From CAYWJA01 sp964458485 (GTDB taxonomy: Bacteria > Patescibacteriota > Gracilibacteria > UM-FILTER-43-11), in the NCBI GenBank assembly GCA_964458485.1, contig CAYWJA010000002.1, forward strand, positions 37,004 to 101,003: DNA of 64,000 nt. The letters run 5' to 3'. The notes under the pieces were generated by a model, which did not search any database, had not been told where the DNA came from, and saw only the letters and a list, made by a program, of their open reading frames with translations. Every line of letters begins with the position of its first letter. Position 1 is the stretch's first letter. Below are positions 16,968 to 26,089 of the stretch, one piece after another. Made by a program: the position numbers and the translations under genes.

Positions 16968-17825
16968 TCAATAGACCTTCAATATTTTAGTATTCATTTT
17001 TTTTGTAAATAAATACGATATATATAAAAAGCTACCTATGAGGATCGGTACTAATAAAAATGTCAGATTTTGCCCAAATAATTCAAGTGTTACTGCGATA
17101 TTAAAAATTACATGCAGAAAGACCGCAAGCATAATGCCTTCTAAAACTAGAATTTTTTTTTCATGCCCACCGCGACGTGAGGGTCGTGCTTTTAAAATAT
17201 TTTGACGAATTATATGCAGCGTTAATATTTCGTGGTTAATAAAATCTTTAATTTCAAAGGCTAGTAAATGTTTTTTATTAAATGGACTAATTTGTTTTGA
17301 AAAATGTGCATAAGCCCAAATTAGACCTGCAAGCCCGGAGAATAGAGTGTGTGCAAGCATAGTTCCTAAGCTTCGGAAAGCGATTATAGAAATTGCAGAT
17401 GTTGAAAAATAACCGATTTCACTAAAATTAATTAGAAAAAATAACAAATTCTCCATAAAAGCAAAGCCAAGCGCAGCCGAAACCGCATATATCACACCAT
17501 CAATAATCTGGTTAAATTCTAATTTATGACGTGTTACTACAAAAATTGCAGCAGTCAGTTTTGCCATTTCTTCCAGAACTGCAAATAATATTAAACTTAT
17601 TATTCCACTTATTCCGCCGATTAAAAATGATCCCAGATGCATGTTTATCATGAGATATCTAAATAGAATGAATAGAATACTCATTAAAGTACCAGCTAAA
17701 AATGCCTGGAGAATAATTTTTTTTGGCTCGGGGTCACGGTAATCTTTTTTATAATATATAAAAAGCCAGCATAGGGCGGGGAGTAGTGCCAGTACTGATG
17801 CTATTGTAATATTCGAAATACTCAT
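16968..17825 (-). CDS. PrsW-family intramembrane glutamic protease
   Basis: A 285-residue polytopic membrane protein with about eight hydrophobic segments. PrsW hallmarks are visible: EEMAKLTAA (the EExxK motif, about residue 88), DGVIYAVSAALGFAFMEN (about 109-126) with the FxxxEN motif, and a later membrane His in HTLFSGLAGLIWAY, plus HVIFNI near the end. PrsW in Bacillus makes the site-1 cut of anti-sigma factor RsiW, and the family also contains enzymes of other roles. There is no anti-sigma or ECF gene beside it here, so the substrate is unknown. It may be transcribed after greA, but a palindromic element separates them. Confidence 0.88.
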   Translation of the reverse strand: MSISNITIASVLALLPALCWLFIYYKKDYRDPEPKKIILQAFLAGTLMSILFILFRYLMINMHLGSFLIGGISGIISLILFAVLEEMAKLTAAIFVVTRHKLEFNQIIDGVIYAVSAALGFAFMENLLFFLINFSEIGYFSTSAISIIAFRSLGTMLAHTLFSGLAGLIWAYAHFSKQISPFNKKHLLAFEIKDFINHEILTLHIIRQNILKARPSRRGGHEKKILVLEGIMLAVFLHVIFNIAVTLELFGQNLTFLLVPILIGSFLYISYLFTKKMNTKILKVY

Positions 17826-17832
17826 TTTCTGG

Positions 17833-18030
17833 TTACCCCTGTGTCATTCCCGCGAAGGCGGGAATCTGGATAAGGGTATTATGGTTGTTATTCTACATTA
17901 CTAATTATCTTATCATCAGATGTTCGAATAATAGTCGCATATTCAGTATATTCGACCATTGGCAAATAAGTAATAATATAATTCTTCAGCCATCTAGATT
18001 CCCGCCTTCGCGGGAATGACAAACGGTGAA
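17833..18030. repeat. Paired inverted palindromic elements, MITE-like
   Basis: Left copy 17833-17870 (gtgtcattcccgcgaaggcg core) and right copy 17995-18030 (cgccttcgcgggaatgacaa core) are inverted with respect to each other around about 125 bp of non-coding sequence. The arrangement is the same as at 1143-1385. Confidence 0.75.
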
Positions 18031-18052
18031 TTATGCAATCTTGTTATAAAAA

Positions 18053-18547
18053 TTATTTTATCTTCAAAACTTTAAATTCTAGTAATCCCGCAGGAACTTT
18101 CACTTTAATAACATCATTTTTTATTTTCCCAAGTAATGCAGATCCGATAGGGGATTCGTTAGATATTTTATTTTCTGTTGGATCAGCCTCAGTTGAACCT
18201 ACAATAGTATAAGTTTCAGGATCATCATTATCTGTAATATTTTGAACCGTTACTACGGTGCCAATTTGTACAGTTGCGTCTGTTGATTTTTTTCCTTCTG
18301 TAATGATTGTTGCATTATCAATCATTTTTTCAAGTTCGATAATACGCCCTTCAATAAAGGCTTGTTCATTTTTTGCTTCTTCATATTCTGAATTCTCAGA
18401 AAGGTCACCATAAGAAATAGCCTCTTTTAAACGTGCAGCGACTTCCTTACGCCGCACATTTTTAAAATGATCTAATTCATCTTTTAATTTTTTTAAACCC
18501 TCTTTGGTTATCAGAACCTGCTCTTCGTTATTGGTTGTTTTAGCCAT
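18053..18547 (-). CDS. greA: Transcription elongation factor GreA
   Basis: Stimulates RNA cleavage in backtracked RNA polymerase. At 164 residues it is near the family length (about 158). The N-terminal coiled coil carries LITKEGLKKLKDELDHFK and SYGDLSENSEYEEAKNEQAF, with the two acidic tip residues D and E in GDLSENSEYEEA. The C-terminal FKBP-like domain has TYTIVGSTEADP and ISNESPIGSALLGK. It follows rpoD in the same direction after a 70-nt spacer made of the word agtctcaagt. No Shine-Dalgarno site. Confidence 0.97.
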   Translation of the reverse strand: MAKTTNNEEQVLITKEGLKKLKDELDHFKNVRRKEVAARLKEAISYGDLSENSEYEEAKNEQAFIEGRIIELEKMIDNATIITEGKKSTDATVQIGTVVTVQNITDNDDPETYTIVGSTEADPTENKISNESPIGSALLGKIKNDVIKVKVPAGLLEFKVLKIK

Positions 18548-18555
18548 AGTTTTTA

Positions 18556-18612
18556 ATTAAATAATTAAAAAAGTCTCAAGTGCGAGTGTGAGTCTCAAGT
18601 AGTGACTCATAA
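18556..18612. repeat. AGTCTCAAGT word repeats upstream of greA
   Basis: agtctcaagtgcgagtgtga followed by gtctcaagtagtgactcata. The same word occurs upstream of rpoD (19898-19968) and of the HMA-TauE gene (32089-32118), and inside mnmA (35317-35371) and a lipoprotein gene (45665-45693). Confidence 0.7.
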
Positions 18613-18617
18613 CTCGG

Positions 18618-19886
18618 CTACTTATTTTGAATTTTAACACTGGTTGGATGATCCCGCAATTTTTGTAATATTTTTGCTTCAATTTGTCGGATACGTTCGC
18701 GTGTAACTCCAAATTCTCTTCCTACTTCTTCTAACGTATGTCCAATTCCATCATCAAGCCCAAAGCGCATTCTTATTATTTTTTGCTCACGAGGAGAAAG
18801 GTATTGGAGCATTGAATGAATATTCTCTTTGATGATTTTTCGGTTCGTTGCGTCAGATGGAGAAATCGCATCATCATCTTCTATAAAGTCGCCAAGTTTA
18901 CTATCTTCTTCAGCCCCAACAGGTGCTTCAAGAGAGATGATATCTTGAGAAATTTTTAAGATATGACGAACTTTTTTGATATCCATATTCATTTCTGAGG
19001 CAAGTTCATCTACTGTTGGCTCGCGTCCGAGCTCCTGCAATAACTGACGTTGTGTATGTGTTAGCTTATTAATGGTTTCAACCATATGGACAGGAATGCG
19101 GATTGTCCTTGCCTGGTCAGCAATAGCTCTTGTGATTGCCTGCCTTATCCACCATGTAGCGTATGTAGAAAATTTAAATCCACGTTGTGGATCAAATTTT
19201 TCTACAGCTCTAAATAATCCTATATTACCTTCCTGAATTAAGTCTAAAAAAGAAAGACCACGGCCAATATATTTTTTAGCAATAGATACTACTAATCTTA
19301 GATTTGCTTCTGCTAATTTTTGTTTAGCAATCGGGTCACCTTTAGCAATTCGTTTTGCGAGCTTAATTTCTTCATCTGCAGTAAGTAAGTCTACACGACC
19401 AATTTCACTTAAATACATTCTTACAGAATCATTGGCAATTTCTTTTAAGTTAGCTTGTTTTTTTAGCTGCTTTTTATCCATTGCCTCCTTCTCTTTTTCT
19501 ATTTCTTCTTCTTTTTCTTTTTTCTTTTTTTTCTCTTCTTTGGTTATATCATCTTCTTCGAATTCGTCATATTCAGATAAGATTTTATCTAATTCTTCAC
19601 TTTCAACGTCTAACTTCTTCTTTTTCTTCTTATCCTTATCCTTCCCCCATATCATATTGTCCTTAACATCTATAACTTCAATGCCTAAATCTAAAAATAA
19701 TGTATATATTTCATCTAGTAATATTACATTTTCTTCTATTTCCGGCATTGCCCTTAAAAGCTCCTGATGAGTTACAAATTTTTGCTCCCGCCCTTTTTGT
19801 ATAAGATGCCTAATGGCCTCTGGATACTTTGCAAGAGTCTTGTCATCAGGCTGGGCAATGAACTTGTTTTGGATTTTTTTAGCCAT
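18618..19886 (-). CDS. rpoD: Primary sigma factor RpoD
   Basis: The housekeeping sigma-70 factor. I chose the ATG at 19886 (MAKKIQNKFIAQPDD, 422 residues); six extra codons upstream fall in repeat sequence. Region 1.1-like N-terminus, then an unusually charged Lys/Glu linker (about residues 100-150: KKKKKKLDVESEELD, EEKKKKKEKEEEIEKEK). Region 1.2 has NDSVRMYLSEIGRV, region 2 has ANLRLVVSIAKKY, GLSFLDLIQEGNIGL and FSTYATWWIRQAI, region 3 has PVHMVETINKL and region 4 has TLEEVGREFGVTRERIRQIE. Region 4.2 and 2.4 fit the TATAAT/TTGACA-type promoters visible in this window. It lies directly downstream of dnaG, the common dnaG-rpoD order. Confidence 0.97.
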   Translation of the reverse strand: MAKKIQNKFIAQPDDKTLAKYPEAIRHLIQKGREQKFVTHQELLRAMPEIEENVILLDEIYTLFLDLGIEVIDVKDNMIWGKDKDKKKKKKLDVESEELDKILSEYDEFEEDDITKEEKKKKKEKEEEIEKEKEAMDKKQLKKQANLKEIANDSVRMYLSEIGRVDLLTADEEIKLAKRIAKGDPIAKQKLAEANLRLVVSIAKKYIGRGLSFLDLIQEGNIGLFRAVEKFDPQRGFKFSTYATWWIRQAITRAIADQARTIRIPVHMVETINKLTHTQRQLLQELGREPTVDELASEMNMDIKKVRHILKISQDIISLEAPVGAEEDSKLGDFIEDDDAISPSDATNRKIIKENIHSMLQYLSPREQKIIRMRFGLDDGIGHTLEEVGREFGVTRERIRQIEAKILQKLRDHPTSVKIQNK

Positions 19887-19897
19887 AGGTATTAATA

Positions 19898-19968
19898 GTC
19901 TCAAGTCTCATGTGCAAGTCTCAAGTGAGCTAGGTAGTAGTCCTTGAGACATGAGACATGCACTAGTA
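19898..19968. repeat. Word-repeat hairpin between dnaG and rpoD
   Basis: Left arm agtctcaagtctcatgtgca, right arm ccttgagacatgagacatgc, with gtgagctaggtagta between. The arms pair over most of their length. Confidence 0.75.
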
Positions 19969-19973
19969 CTAAA

Positions 19974-21728
19974 TTAAATTTTAGTGGTCAATTTAAGTAT
20001 TTCGTTATATTTACCAAGGAGTACTTTTCTTTCTTGTCCATCTTCCTCAGTTCGTATTCTTAATTCAAATTCTTTTTGGGTGTTATATAAATTTTTTCTA
20101 TTAATCTCCTTAGTTAACTTGGAAACCTCTTTTTTAACTGAATCTTCTGAGAAATCAGGATAGAATTCATCTATGAGTAGGGTATAAATATCAATTTTTC
20201 CTTTTTCATCCTCACTTAACCCCTCCTTAAAACTACTCATATTAATTGAGCTTTCCCGAGTGTACACCTTTTCGAGCAGATTGTAAAATTTTTCTGTGTC
20301 TGGCTGTAGGGGTATGCTATTTATCAGAGTGTCTGCCACTCTTTTATACATCTCTGGGTATTTTAATATAAAGCCAAGTAAAAATTCTTCACGACTATAT
20401 ATTATTTTCTTAGGTTCAGTTGTCGTTCTACTTTCATTTCGTATATTTGCACTATATGTATTTTTTTTTGTAATAACTTTTTTTAAATCGCTCCACAACA
20501 AACGAACGTCGGTTTTTAGTTCAACAGCCAGCCTATTTAAATAAATGCCTTTTTCAACATCACTTTTATAAATTTTTATTAATGGAAGCAGAAAATCAAG
20601 AATTTGTTTTTTTCCCTCAAGATTTCCTTTATCAAATTTACCAAATACATATTTAAAATAGAAATCCATTACACCAATTGGATTTTTGACTGCATTACTC
20701 CATTTTTCGGGTGATTTTTGTATACATTCATCAGGATCTTTGCCTTCAGGAATATTAATAATTTTTATGCTTAGCTCAGCTAGCTCTGCTAGTTCTATAG
20801 CGCGGAATGTAGCCTCAAGGCCAGCAGAATCTCCGTCAAAGGCGAATGCAATATTTTTTGTATAGCGTTTAATTAGTTTTAATTGCTGCGGTGTTATTGC
20901 AGTCCCACAGGTTGCTATTACATTTTCATTTCCAGCCTGACTAACTGCAATTACATCCATATATCCTTCTACAAAAATTGCTAAATTTTCTTTTTTCACA
21001 CTGTCCCTTGCCCAATTTAATCCATATAGTATCAAACTTTTGTTGTATGCAGGTGTTTCTGGTGAATTTAGATATTTAGGCTCCCCATCACCAATAATTC
21101 TACCACTGAAACCAACAGGATTATCCTGGTGATCAAATATTGGGAAAATAATTCTATTACGAAAACGGTCATATATATTTTTATCCGCAATAGACCTTTG
21201 ATTCACAACAGAAGATTCAATTAAATCCTTTTTTTCAAATCCTTTTTTTAATAAATAATTTTTAAGTTTATCAAAAGAGTCCGGTGCGAATCCAAGTCGG
21301 AATTTTTTAATAATATCATCAGTTAAACCTCTTTTTAAGAAGTATTCTTTTTTGTTTTTATTGTCTTCCAGTTGCTCTTCATAAAATTTAACTGTCCACT
21401 GATTAATTTCAATACCTTTTAACCTTTTATTATTTAGCCTAGGTAGCTCTCGTGGTAGTGTAACATTTGCTTTTTCAGCTAAGATTTTTACAGCTTCACC
21501 AAAATTTACATTTTCAATAAGTTGTATAAATTTAAAAATATCTCCACCGGTATTACAGGAAAAACAATATGCAATTCCTTTCTCCGGGCTTACCATCAAG
21601 CTTGGGTTCTTATCACTATGAAAAGGACAGAGTCCTTTGAGGTTTCTGCCAGCTTTTTTAAGCTGAATATACCCCCCAACAAGGTCTTCTATATTGATAC
21701 GTGCTCTGATTTCTTCTAAGTGATTCAT
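19974..21728 (-). CDS. dnaG: DNA primase DnaG
   Basis: Makes RNA primers at the replication fork. The N-terminal CHC2 zinc domain is intact (LCPFHSDKNPSLMVSPEKG and YCFSCNTGGDIF, about residues 36-70). The primase core has FRNRIIFPIFDHQDNPVGFS and GRIIGDGEPKYLNSPET. The TOPRIM motifs are FVEGYMDVIAVSQAG (about 255-269) and AFDGDSAGLEAT, with the metal-binding Asp pair. The C-terminal 170 residues are the divergent helicase-binding domain. At 584 residues the length is typical. It lies between ruvB and rpoD, all on the minus strand, probably one operon from the promoter at 22964-22992. Confidence 0.97.
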   Translation of the reverse strand: MNHLEEIRARINIEDLVGGYIQLKKAGRNLKGLCPFHSDKNPSLMVSPEKGIAYCFSCNTGGDIFKFIQLIENVNFGEAVKILAEKANVTLPRELPRLNNKRLKGIEINQWTVKFYEEQLEDNKNKKEYFLKRGLTDDIIKKFRLGFAPDSFDKLKNYLLKKGFEKKDLIESSVVNQRSIADKNIYDRFRNRIIFPIFDHQDNPVGFSGRIIGDGEPKYLNSPETPAYNKSLILYGLNWARDSVKKENLAIFVEGYMDVIAVSQAGNENVIATCGTAITPQQLKLIKRYTKNIAFAFDGDSAGLEATFRAIELAELAELSIKIINIPEGKDPDECIQKSPEKWSNAVKNPIGVMDFYFKYVFGKFDKGNLEGKKQILDFLLPLIKIYKSDVEKGIYLNRLAVELKTDVRLLWSDLKKVITKKNTYSANIRNESRTTTEPKKIIYSREEFLLGFILKYPEMYKRVADTLINSIPLQPDTEKFYNLLEKVYTRESSINMSSFKEGLSEDEKGKIDIYTLLIDEFYPDFSEDSVKKEVSKLTKEINRKNLYNTQKEFELRIRTEEDGQERKVLLGKYNEILKLTTKI

Positions 21729-21829
21729 TAGTGCTTTAGTGCTTTAGTCCGGTAGTCCTTTAGTCCTATTTAAATTAGCTAGCACTACAGGACTACAGCA
21801 CTACAGGATTACAGCACTAGAAAATTAAA
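21729..21829. repeat. Word-repeat hairpin (AGTGCTTTAGTCC type) between ruvB and dnaG
   Basis: Left arm agtgctttagtgctttagtc and cctttagtccta, centre ttaaattagctagc, right arm actacaggactacagcacta repeated. The right arm reaches the ruvB stop codon. Confidence 0.75.
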
Positions 21830-22859
21830 ATAAATTTCTTTGCCCTTCTTTCTCTACATAGGTAATTCTTAAATGAGAATATGCATTAGGAGTAACAACT
21901 CTTCCTCTGGTGGTTCTGTCTAAAAACCCTATTTGCATCAAATATGGCTCGTAAATATCTTCAATTGTTTCAGTTTCTTCAGCTGTAGCAGCTGCAATAG
22001 TATTAAGGCCAACAGGCCCTCCGTTAAATTTTTCTATAATAGTTAAAAGTATTTTTCTATCAGTTCTATCCAGACCAACAACGTCTACACCAATTGTTTT
22101 TAGGCTATTTTTTGTTAATTCAAAATCAACAAGTTTTTTGTTATCTACCTCTGCAAAATCGCGTACGCGTTTTAATAGTCTATTTGCAATTCTTGGTGTT
22201 TTTCTGGAGCATTTTGCTATTTCTTGTACTGCTCTTTTTTCAATCTGTAAATTTAGAATATTCGCTGACCTTTTAATTATTGCCTCCATTTCTTCTTTAT
22301 TGTAAAAATCAAGTTTATAAATATGGCCAAATCTATCCCTAAGGGGGGATGAAAGCGATCCTGCCTTTGTAGTCGCACCAATAAGTGTGAATTTTGGAAG
22401 ATTTATACGCATCGAACGCGTTGCAGGTCCTTTGCCAATAATTATATCTAGTGCAAAATCTTCCATTGCACTATATAGAATTTCTTCCACATGTGTTTTC
22501 ATTCTATGTATTTCATCTATAAACAGGATGTCATTTTCTTCTAAATTACTTAATATTGATGCAAGATCACCTTGTTTTTCAATAGCGGGTCCAGACGTAG
22601 TTTTTATATTCACACCCATTTCGCGGGATATGATATTGGCCAATGTTGTTTTTCCGAGGCCGGGAGGACCATAAAGAAGTATATGTTCTATGGGTTCATT
22701 ACGTTTTTTAGCGGCTTTCATAGATACCTCTAAATTCTTTTTAATATCTAGTTGCCCTACGTATTCATTTAATGTTCGTGGCCTTAATGTAAGATCGAAT
22801 TCTTTAAAGTCATTGTCTGCTTTTTTAGGGCTGGTGATGTCATTTTGCCTTTCTATCAT
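21825..22859 (-). CDS. ruvB: Holliday junction DNA helicase RuvB
   Basis: Hexameric AAA+ motor that drives branch migration with RuvA. At 344 residues the length is normal. Visible are RPRTLNEYVGQ at the N-terminus, Walker A GPPGLGKTTLAN (about 64-75), Walker B ILFIDEIHRM, sensor 1 LIGATTKAGSLSSPLRDRFG, and the C-terminal winged helix with GPVGLNTIAAA and EDIYEPYLMQIGFLDRTTRG. It is the first gene of the ruvB-dnaG-rpoD row. The 8-bp tandem repeat of its leader starts 1-2 nt before the ATG, leaving no room for a Shine-Dalgarno site. Confidence 0.98.
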   Translation of the reverse strand: MIERQNDITSPKKADNDFKEFDLTLRPRTLNEYVGQLDIKKNLEVSMKAAKKRNEPIEHILLYGPPGLGKTTLANIISREMGVNIKTTSGPAIEKQGDLASILSNLEENDILFIDEIHRMKTHVEEILYSAMEDFALDIIIGKGPATRSMRINLPKFTLIGATTKAGSLSSPLRDRFGHIYKLDFYNKEEMEAIIKRSANILNLQIEKRAVQEIAKCSRKTPRIANRLLKRVRDFAEVDNKKLVDFELTKNSLKTIGVDVVGLDRTDRKILLTIIEKFNGGPVGLNTIAAATAEETETIEDIYEPYLMQIGFLDRTTRGRVVTPNAYSHLRITYVEKEGQRNLF

Positions 22860-22860
22860 A

Positions 22861-22908
22861 AGTGCTTAAGTGCTTAAGTGCTTAAGTGCTTAAGTGCTTA
22901 AGTGCTTC
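22861..22908. repeat. 8-bp tandem repeat (agtgctta x about 6) in the ruvB leader
   Basis: Five perfect copies of agtgctta plus a sixth partial copy, immediately upstream of the ruvB start codon. It is a likely variable-number locus. The same word in scrambled form makes the hairpin after ruvB at 21729-21829. Confidence 0.9.
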
Positions 22909-22963
22909 ACTATAAACACTTAAACATTGTCGCCTCCAGCACTGAATGATTAATCAGGCTCCC

Positions 22964-22992
22964 ATTATATCTATAAATTTAAGTCTTGGCAA
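22964..22992 (-). promoter_or_regulatory. Promoter of the ruvB-dnaG-rpoD row
   Basis: Minus strand TTGCCA (22987-22992), spacer 17, TATAAT (22964-22969). It is back to back with the plus-strand promoter at 22994-23022. The leader of about 100 nt contains the agtgctta tandem repeat. Confidence 0.65.
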
Positions 22993-22993
22993 T

Positions 22994-23022
22994 TTGCTTT
23001 TTTTCTGATTTTTTGCTATAAT
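22994..23022 (+). promoter_or_regulatory. Promoter of the proline-rich protein gene
   Basis: TTGCTT at 22994-22999, spacer 17, extended -10 TGCTATAAT with TATAAT at 23017-23022, 25 nt before the ATG at 23048. Confidence 0.6.
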
Positions 23023-23047
23023 AAAGGGATATCACAGAATCTAAAAA

Positions 23048-24928
23048 ATGCAATTATATTTTTTTCAAAATTTTGATTCAGAAAGTATGTTTTTTGAAAA
23101 ACGTTTTATTTTTGATAAAAAGAATCCAGATACACCAAGTTTATCGGGTATTAATGATACATATAAACGCAGTATATTTGGTCATCCTGATACTGTAAAA
23201 AGAGATAATAATAAACAAAATGCAAGAAGAAGATCAAAAAAGAGCAGGCAGGATCTAATTGATGAGATTTTTGATGACAAAAAGAAGCCTCCTCCTCCTG
23301 TTCCTACTCCTCCTCCTGTTCCTAATCCCAACCCACCTACACCTTATCCTTATCCCGATCCTGATCCTACCGATCCCGATATCGAGCCAAAACCCGTACC
23401 TCCCCCAAGCCCAGATGACCCTCCTCCTGATCATCCGGAAAGGAAAAATAAACCTTTTATGACAGAGAGGGAAGCTATTAGAAGTGGCAGGGTAATAAAA
23501 AGAAATGGAACATGGTATTTACAACCTCCAGGACTTTATAAATGGGCTTATCGTGATAGTAAAGTTAATTTTGCTTCAGTTCCAAAATATAAACATAGTA
23601 AAGAACAGGCTTTAAAAAGCGGCATAGTTTATATGGATACTATGGGTAGAATTAAACTTAAAAAGGGATATAAACGTGCTTATCCTAAAATTAGAGATAA
23701 TTGGTATACAACACTAGACAAAGAATCACCAATTGCCAATGTATATAATAAGCATATAAAACAAATAAATAAATATGTTACTTCCAGAACCTCAACTCGT
23801 GGCATAAAAATGGCAAATGCCGGCAAGAGAAGGGAATTGCTTTCAGAGGTAAAGTTATTTAAAAGAAAAGGCCCAAAGGCAGGATGGGCTGATGATATTG
23901 ATATTATTGATGATAAATATACAGCTAAAGGCTCTTTGCCAAGACAAGCTTATGCACAATTAATTTCTGCCCACAAAAGATACAAGGGGCGACTTAGTTA
24001 TTATAATAGTAAAATAAGGAATAACCCCATGGTTACTGGCAAAAGACTGAAAGAGGAGTTGGGAAAAGTAGAAAGGGCGAAGACTGCATTAAATAATGCT
24101 TATACAAATTTAGAAACAGCTATTAAGGTTTATTATGATGTTCAGATTGAAGTGCGCAAAAGGATAAGGGATGAAATGTCGCAGGAGCTATTGGTCATTG
24201 CTTCTAATTATAATCTTCCAAGTGATTATAATTGTAGTGCATACGGAAGGTCTAACGGTGTTTTAATGCGCTTGCATAGTAAGATGCCAACTAAGTTTCG
24301 TCGTCCGGCTGCACGTACTAATTTTTTTAAAAAGTATTTTAAAAATGTGCCATTGCATGGTTTTAAAAGCAATACAGAATTAAGGAATTTTCCAAATCTC
24401 AAAAAAGGTATGGAGATAGAGATGGGTAGTCATTTCCGTAATCTTAGGAAATACCCTCTTTATCAAGTTATTAATGCAATGATCTCATTAAATAATATTA
24501 GTCGATTTGAAAATGTCAGATCAAAAATGTTTTCATCAGCAGCAGGGATTAGCTCTTATTATAAAAGGGTAAGAAAGATAGAGAGGCGCATTCGGCATAT
24601 GCCATTGGCTCTAATGATACAAAGAAAGGAAAAGGGTGTAGATCTATTTAAACCTTACAATAAATCAAGAAAGCCAGAACCAGGAAAAACCCCTTCAAGA
24701 CCCCGAAAGCCGGAGGTTGCTAAAAAAAATATGAAAAAGGAGGCAATGAAAATAGTAAGAAGTATGTCTGATGCTGAGCTGCGGGCTGCACTAAAGAGAT
24801 TCGGCAAAAAATGGCCCTCTTATATACCAAGAGGCGTGGTAGAATATAAAATTAAAGAGAAATTACAAAAATATTCAGATCAAAAAATAGCAAGATTTAT
24901 TAAAGAAAAGTTGGGGAGGGCGGTTTAG
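23048..24928 (+). CDS. Hypothetical protein with proline-rich linker and basic helical body
   Basis: Unrecognised 626-residue protein. Residues 1-75 are charged and end in a basic patch (NARRRSKKSRQDLIDEIFDD). Residues about 78-140 form a Pro/Asp-rich linker (PPPPVPTPPPVPNPNPP, then PYPDPDPTDPD). After it come two short units that look related, ITEREAIRSGRV-like (TEREAIRSGRVIKRNGTWYL) and KEQALKSGIVYMDTMGRIKL, each followed by a K/G-x-YK(W/R)AY stretch. The rest is highly basic and helical (about 240-626) with a C-terminal MSDAELRAALKRFGKKWPSY segment. There is no signal peptide or membrane helix. The basic charge suggests nucleic-acid or anionic-polymer contact, but this is inference only. 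Confidence 0.75.
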   Translation: MQLYFFQNFDSESMFFEKRFIFDKKNPDTPSLSGINDTYKRSIFGHPDTVKRDNNKQNARRRSKKSRQDLIDEIFDDKKKPPPPVPTPPPVPNPNPPTPYPYPDPDPTDPDIEPKPVPPPSPDDPPPDHPERKNKPFMTEREAIRSGRVIKRNGTWYLQPPGLYKWAYRDSKVNFASVPKYKHSKEQALKSGIVYMDTMGRIKLKKGYKRAYPKIRDNWYTTLDKESPIANVYNKHIKQINKYVTSRTSTRGIKMANAGKRRELLSEVKLFKRKGPKAGWADDIDIIDDKYTAKGSLPRQAYAQLISAHKRYKGRLSYYNSKIRNNPMVTGKRLKEELGKVERAKTALNNAYTNLETAIKVYYDVQIEVRKRIRDEMSQELLVIASNYNLPSDYNCSAYGRSNGVLMRLHSKMPTKFRRPAARTNFFKKYFKNVPLHGFKSNTELRNFPNLKKGMEIEMGSHFRNLRKYPLYQVINAMISLNNISRFENVRSKMFSSAAGISSYYKRVRKIERRIRHMPLALMIQRKEKGVDLFKPYNKSRKPEPGKTPSRPRKPEVAKKNMKKEAMKIVRSMSDAELRAALKRFGKKWPSYIPRGVVEYKIKEKLQKYSDQKIARFIKEKLGRAV

Positions 24929-25006
24929 CTGTCGTAGGTCTATAGGTATCCGGATTTATAAATTTACAAATATTAATCATCAATAAGTAATTAAAAAGTT
25001 GATGGA

Positions 25007-26089
25007 CTATTTTAAAGCTATATTTTCAAGTTGTACCTTAGCCTGCAATACAGACATTCTTTCTCTCCAATTTAATTTTAATAGTCCTACAGTTACATCA
25101 TGTATTTTTTGCGGTATGTCATCGGGTAAATCTACTGTTAACTCTTTTTTGGCCTTGAATGCTCGAGTCAAATCTTCATATAATACTGTAGGATTTTGTT
25201 GATATTGTGTACTGTTAAAGCTAATTGCATTTCCATCATCTTTAGGTACCCATATACGTCCCTCAAAAAGAATGACCAAGGTTACCCCAAGTGTATAAGC
25301 ATCATAGGCGAACGCAAATTTTTCAAAATCTGTTTCAAGCTCGGGAAAATCACGAGCAAAAGCCTCAGGAGGCCTGATTCTACTCATGGTTTCTGATTGA
25401 GATTTAACTATATGACGATAATTTTCTACATCTGTTAATAAATCAAAGTCAATAATAACAGCCCTTCGTTTATTATTTTCCAATGAAGGAGTAATAATTA
25501 TATTTTTAGGAGATAGGTCTCTATAAAGTAATTTTTTTTTATGAAATTCAGTAAGACCTGTCGCAATATCGATAGATATAGATATCCTATCTTCAGCCTC
25601 AACATCTTCACAGTTAATATAAGTATCCATATTATTCCCAGGAATATAATCATAACATTCTACAGCTTCACCATCCAAAGTACCTTCCCCTCTATATACA
25701 GCAACGGTATCACCCAAAAGGCAATGTGCTATAGATCTCCTTACTTTTCTGCATGCAAGAAGATCGGCAGAAGTTTGTATGTCAAAGCTATCAAGCGATT
25801 TCATATCATTGTGAATGAGTTTTATGCTTAAATCTTTTTTCGAAATTAGCTCACGATGCATTGATACATGACCAAAGCCCCCTTCACCAACATGATGTTT
25901 TTGTATTTGTAATGGGAATGCAATATTTAGAGCCTTTGTATCAATTACACCCCTTAAGATTTTTATAGCGCCCTTAGTACATCTTTGTTCATGAGATATT
26001 ACATTTCGTATTTCATCATCTGTCATGTATGAAAATATTTCAGCTTCCTGTAATATGCCTTCACAGTCGCGATCGTTCAGTGTATTCAT
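25007..26089 (-). CDS. Serine/threonine protein kinase-like protein, variant HRD and DFG
   Basis: A 360-residue soluble eukaryotic-type kinase domain. Glycine loop GEGGFGHVSM (about residues 67-76), the candidate VAIK-type Lys in LSIKLIHND, catalytic loop LLYRDLSPKNIIITP (about 185-199) with Tyr in place of the HRD His but Asp and Asn kept, metal-binding motif VIIDFDLL (DFD instead of DFG), and the APE-type RPPEAF. The fold therefore looks complete and possibly active. There is no transmembrane or PASTA segment, unlike PknB-type kinases, and no phosphatase gene nearby. A short regulatory-looking N-terminal helical region (about 60 residues) precedes it. Its promoter region holds the 34-bp repeat discussed at 26198. 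Confidence 0.82.
   Translation of the reverse strand: MNTLNDRDCEGILQEAEIFSYMTDDEIRNVISHEQRCTKGAIKILRGVIDTKALNIAFPLQIQKHHVGEGGFGHVSMHRELISKKDLSIKLIHNDMKSLDSFDIQTSADLLACRKVRRSIAHCLLGDTVAVYRGEGTLDGEAVECYDYIPGNNMDTYINCEDVEAEDRISISIDIATGLTEFHKKKLLYRDLSPKNIIITPSLENNKRRAVIIDFDLLTDVENYRHIVKSQSETMSRIRPPEAFARDFPELETDFEKFAFAYDAYTLGVTLVILFEGRIWVPKDDGNAISFNSTQYQQNPTVLYEDLTRAFKAKKELTVDLPDDIPQKIHDVTVGLLKLNWRERMSVLQAKVQLENIALK

Noticed and set aside
22861..22908. Possible CRISPR array
   Set aside because: The unit is 8 bp with no spacers; it is a simple tandem repeat. No cas gene is present anywhere in the window.
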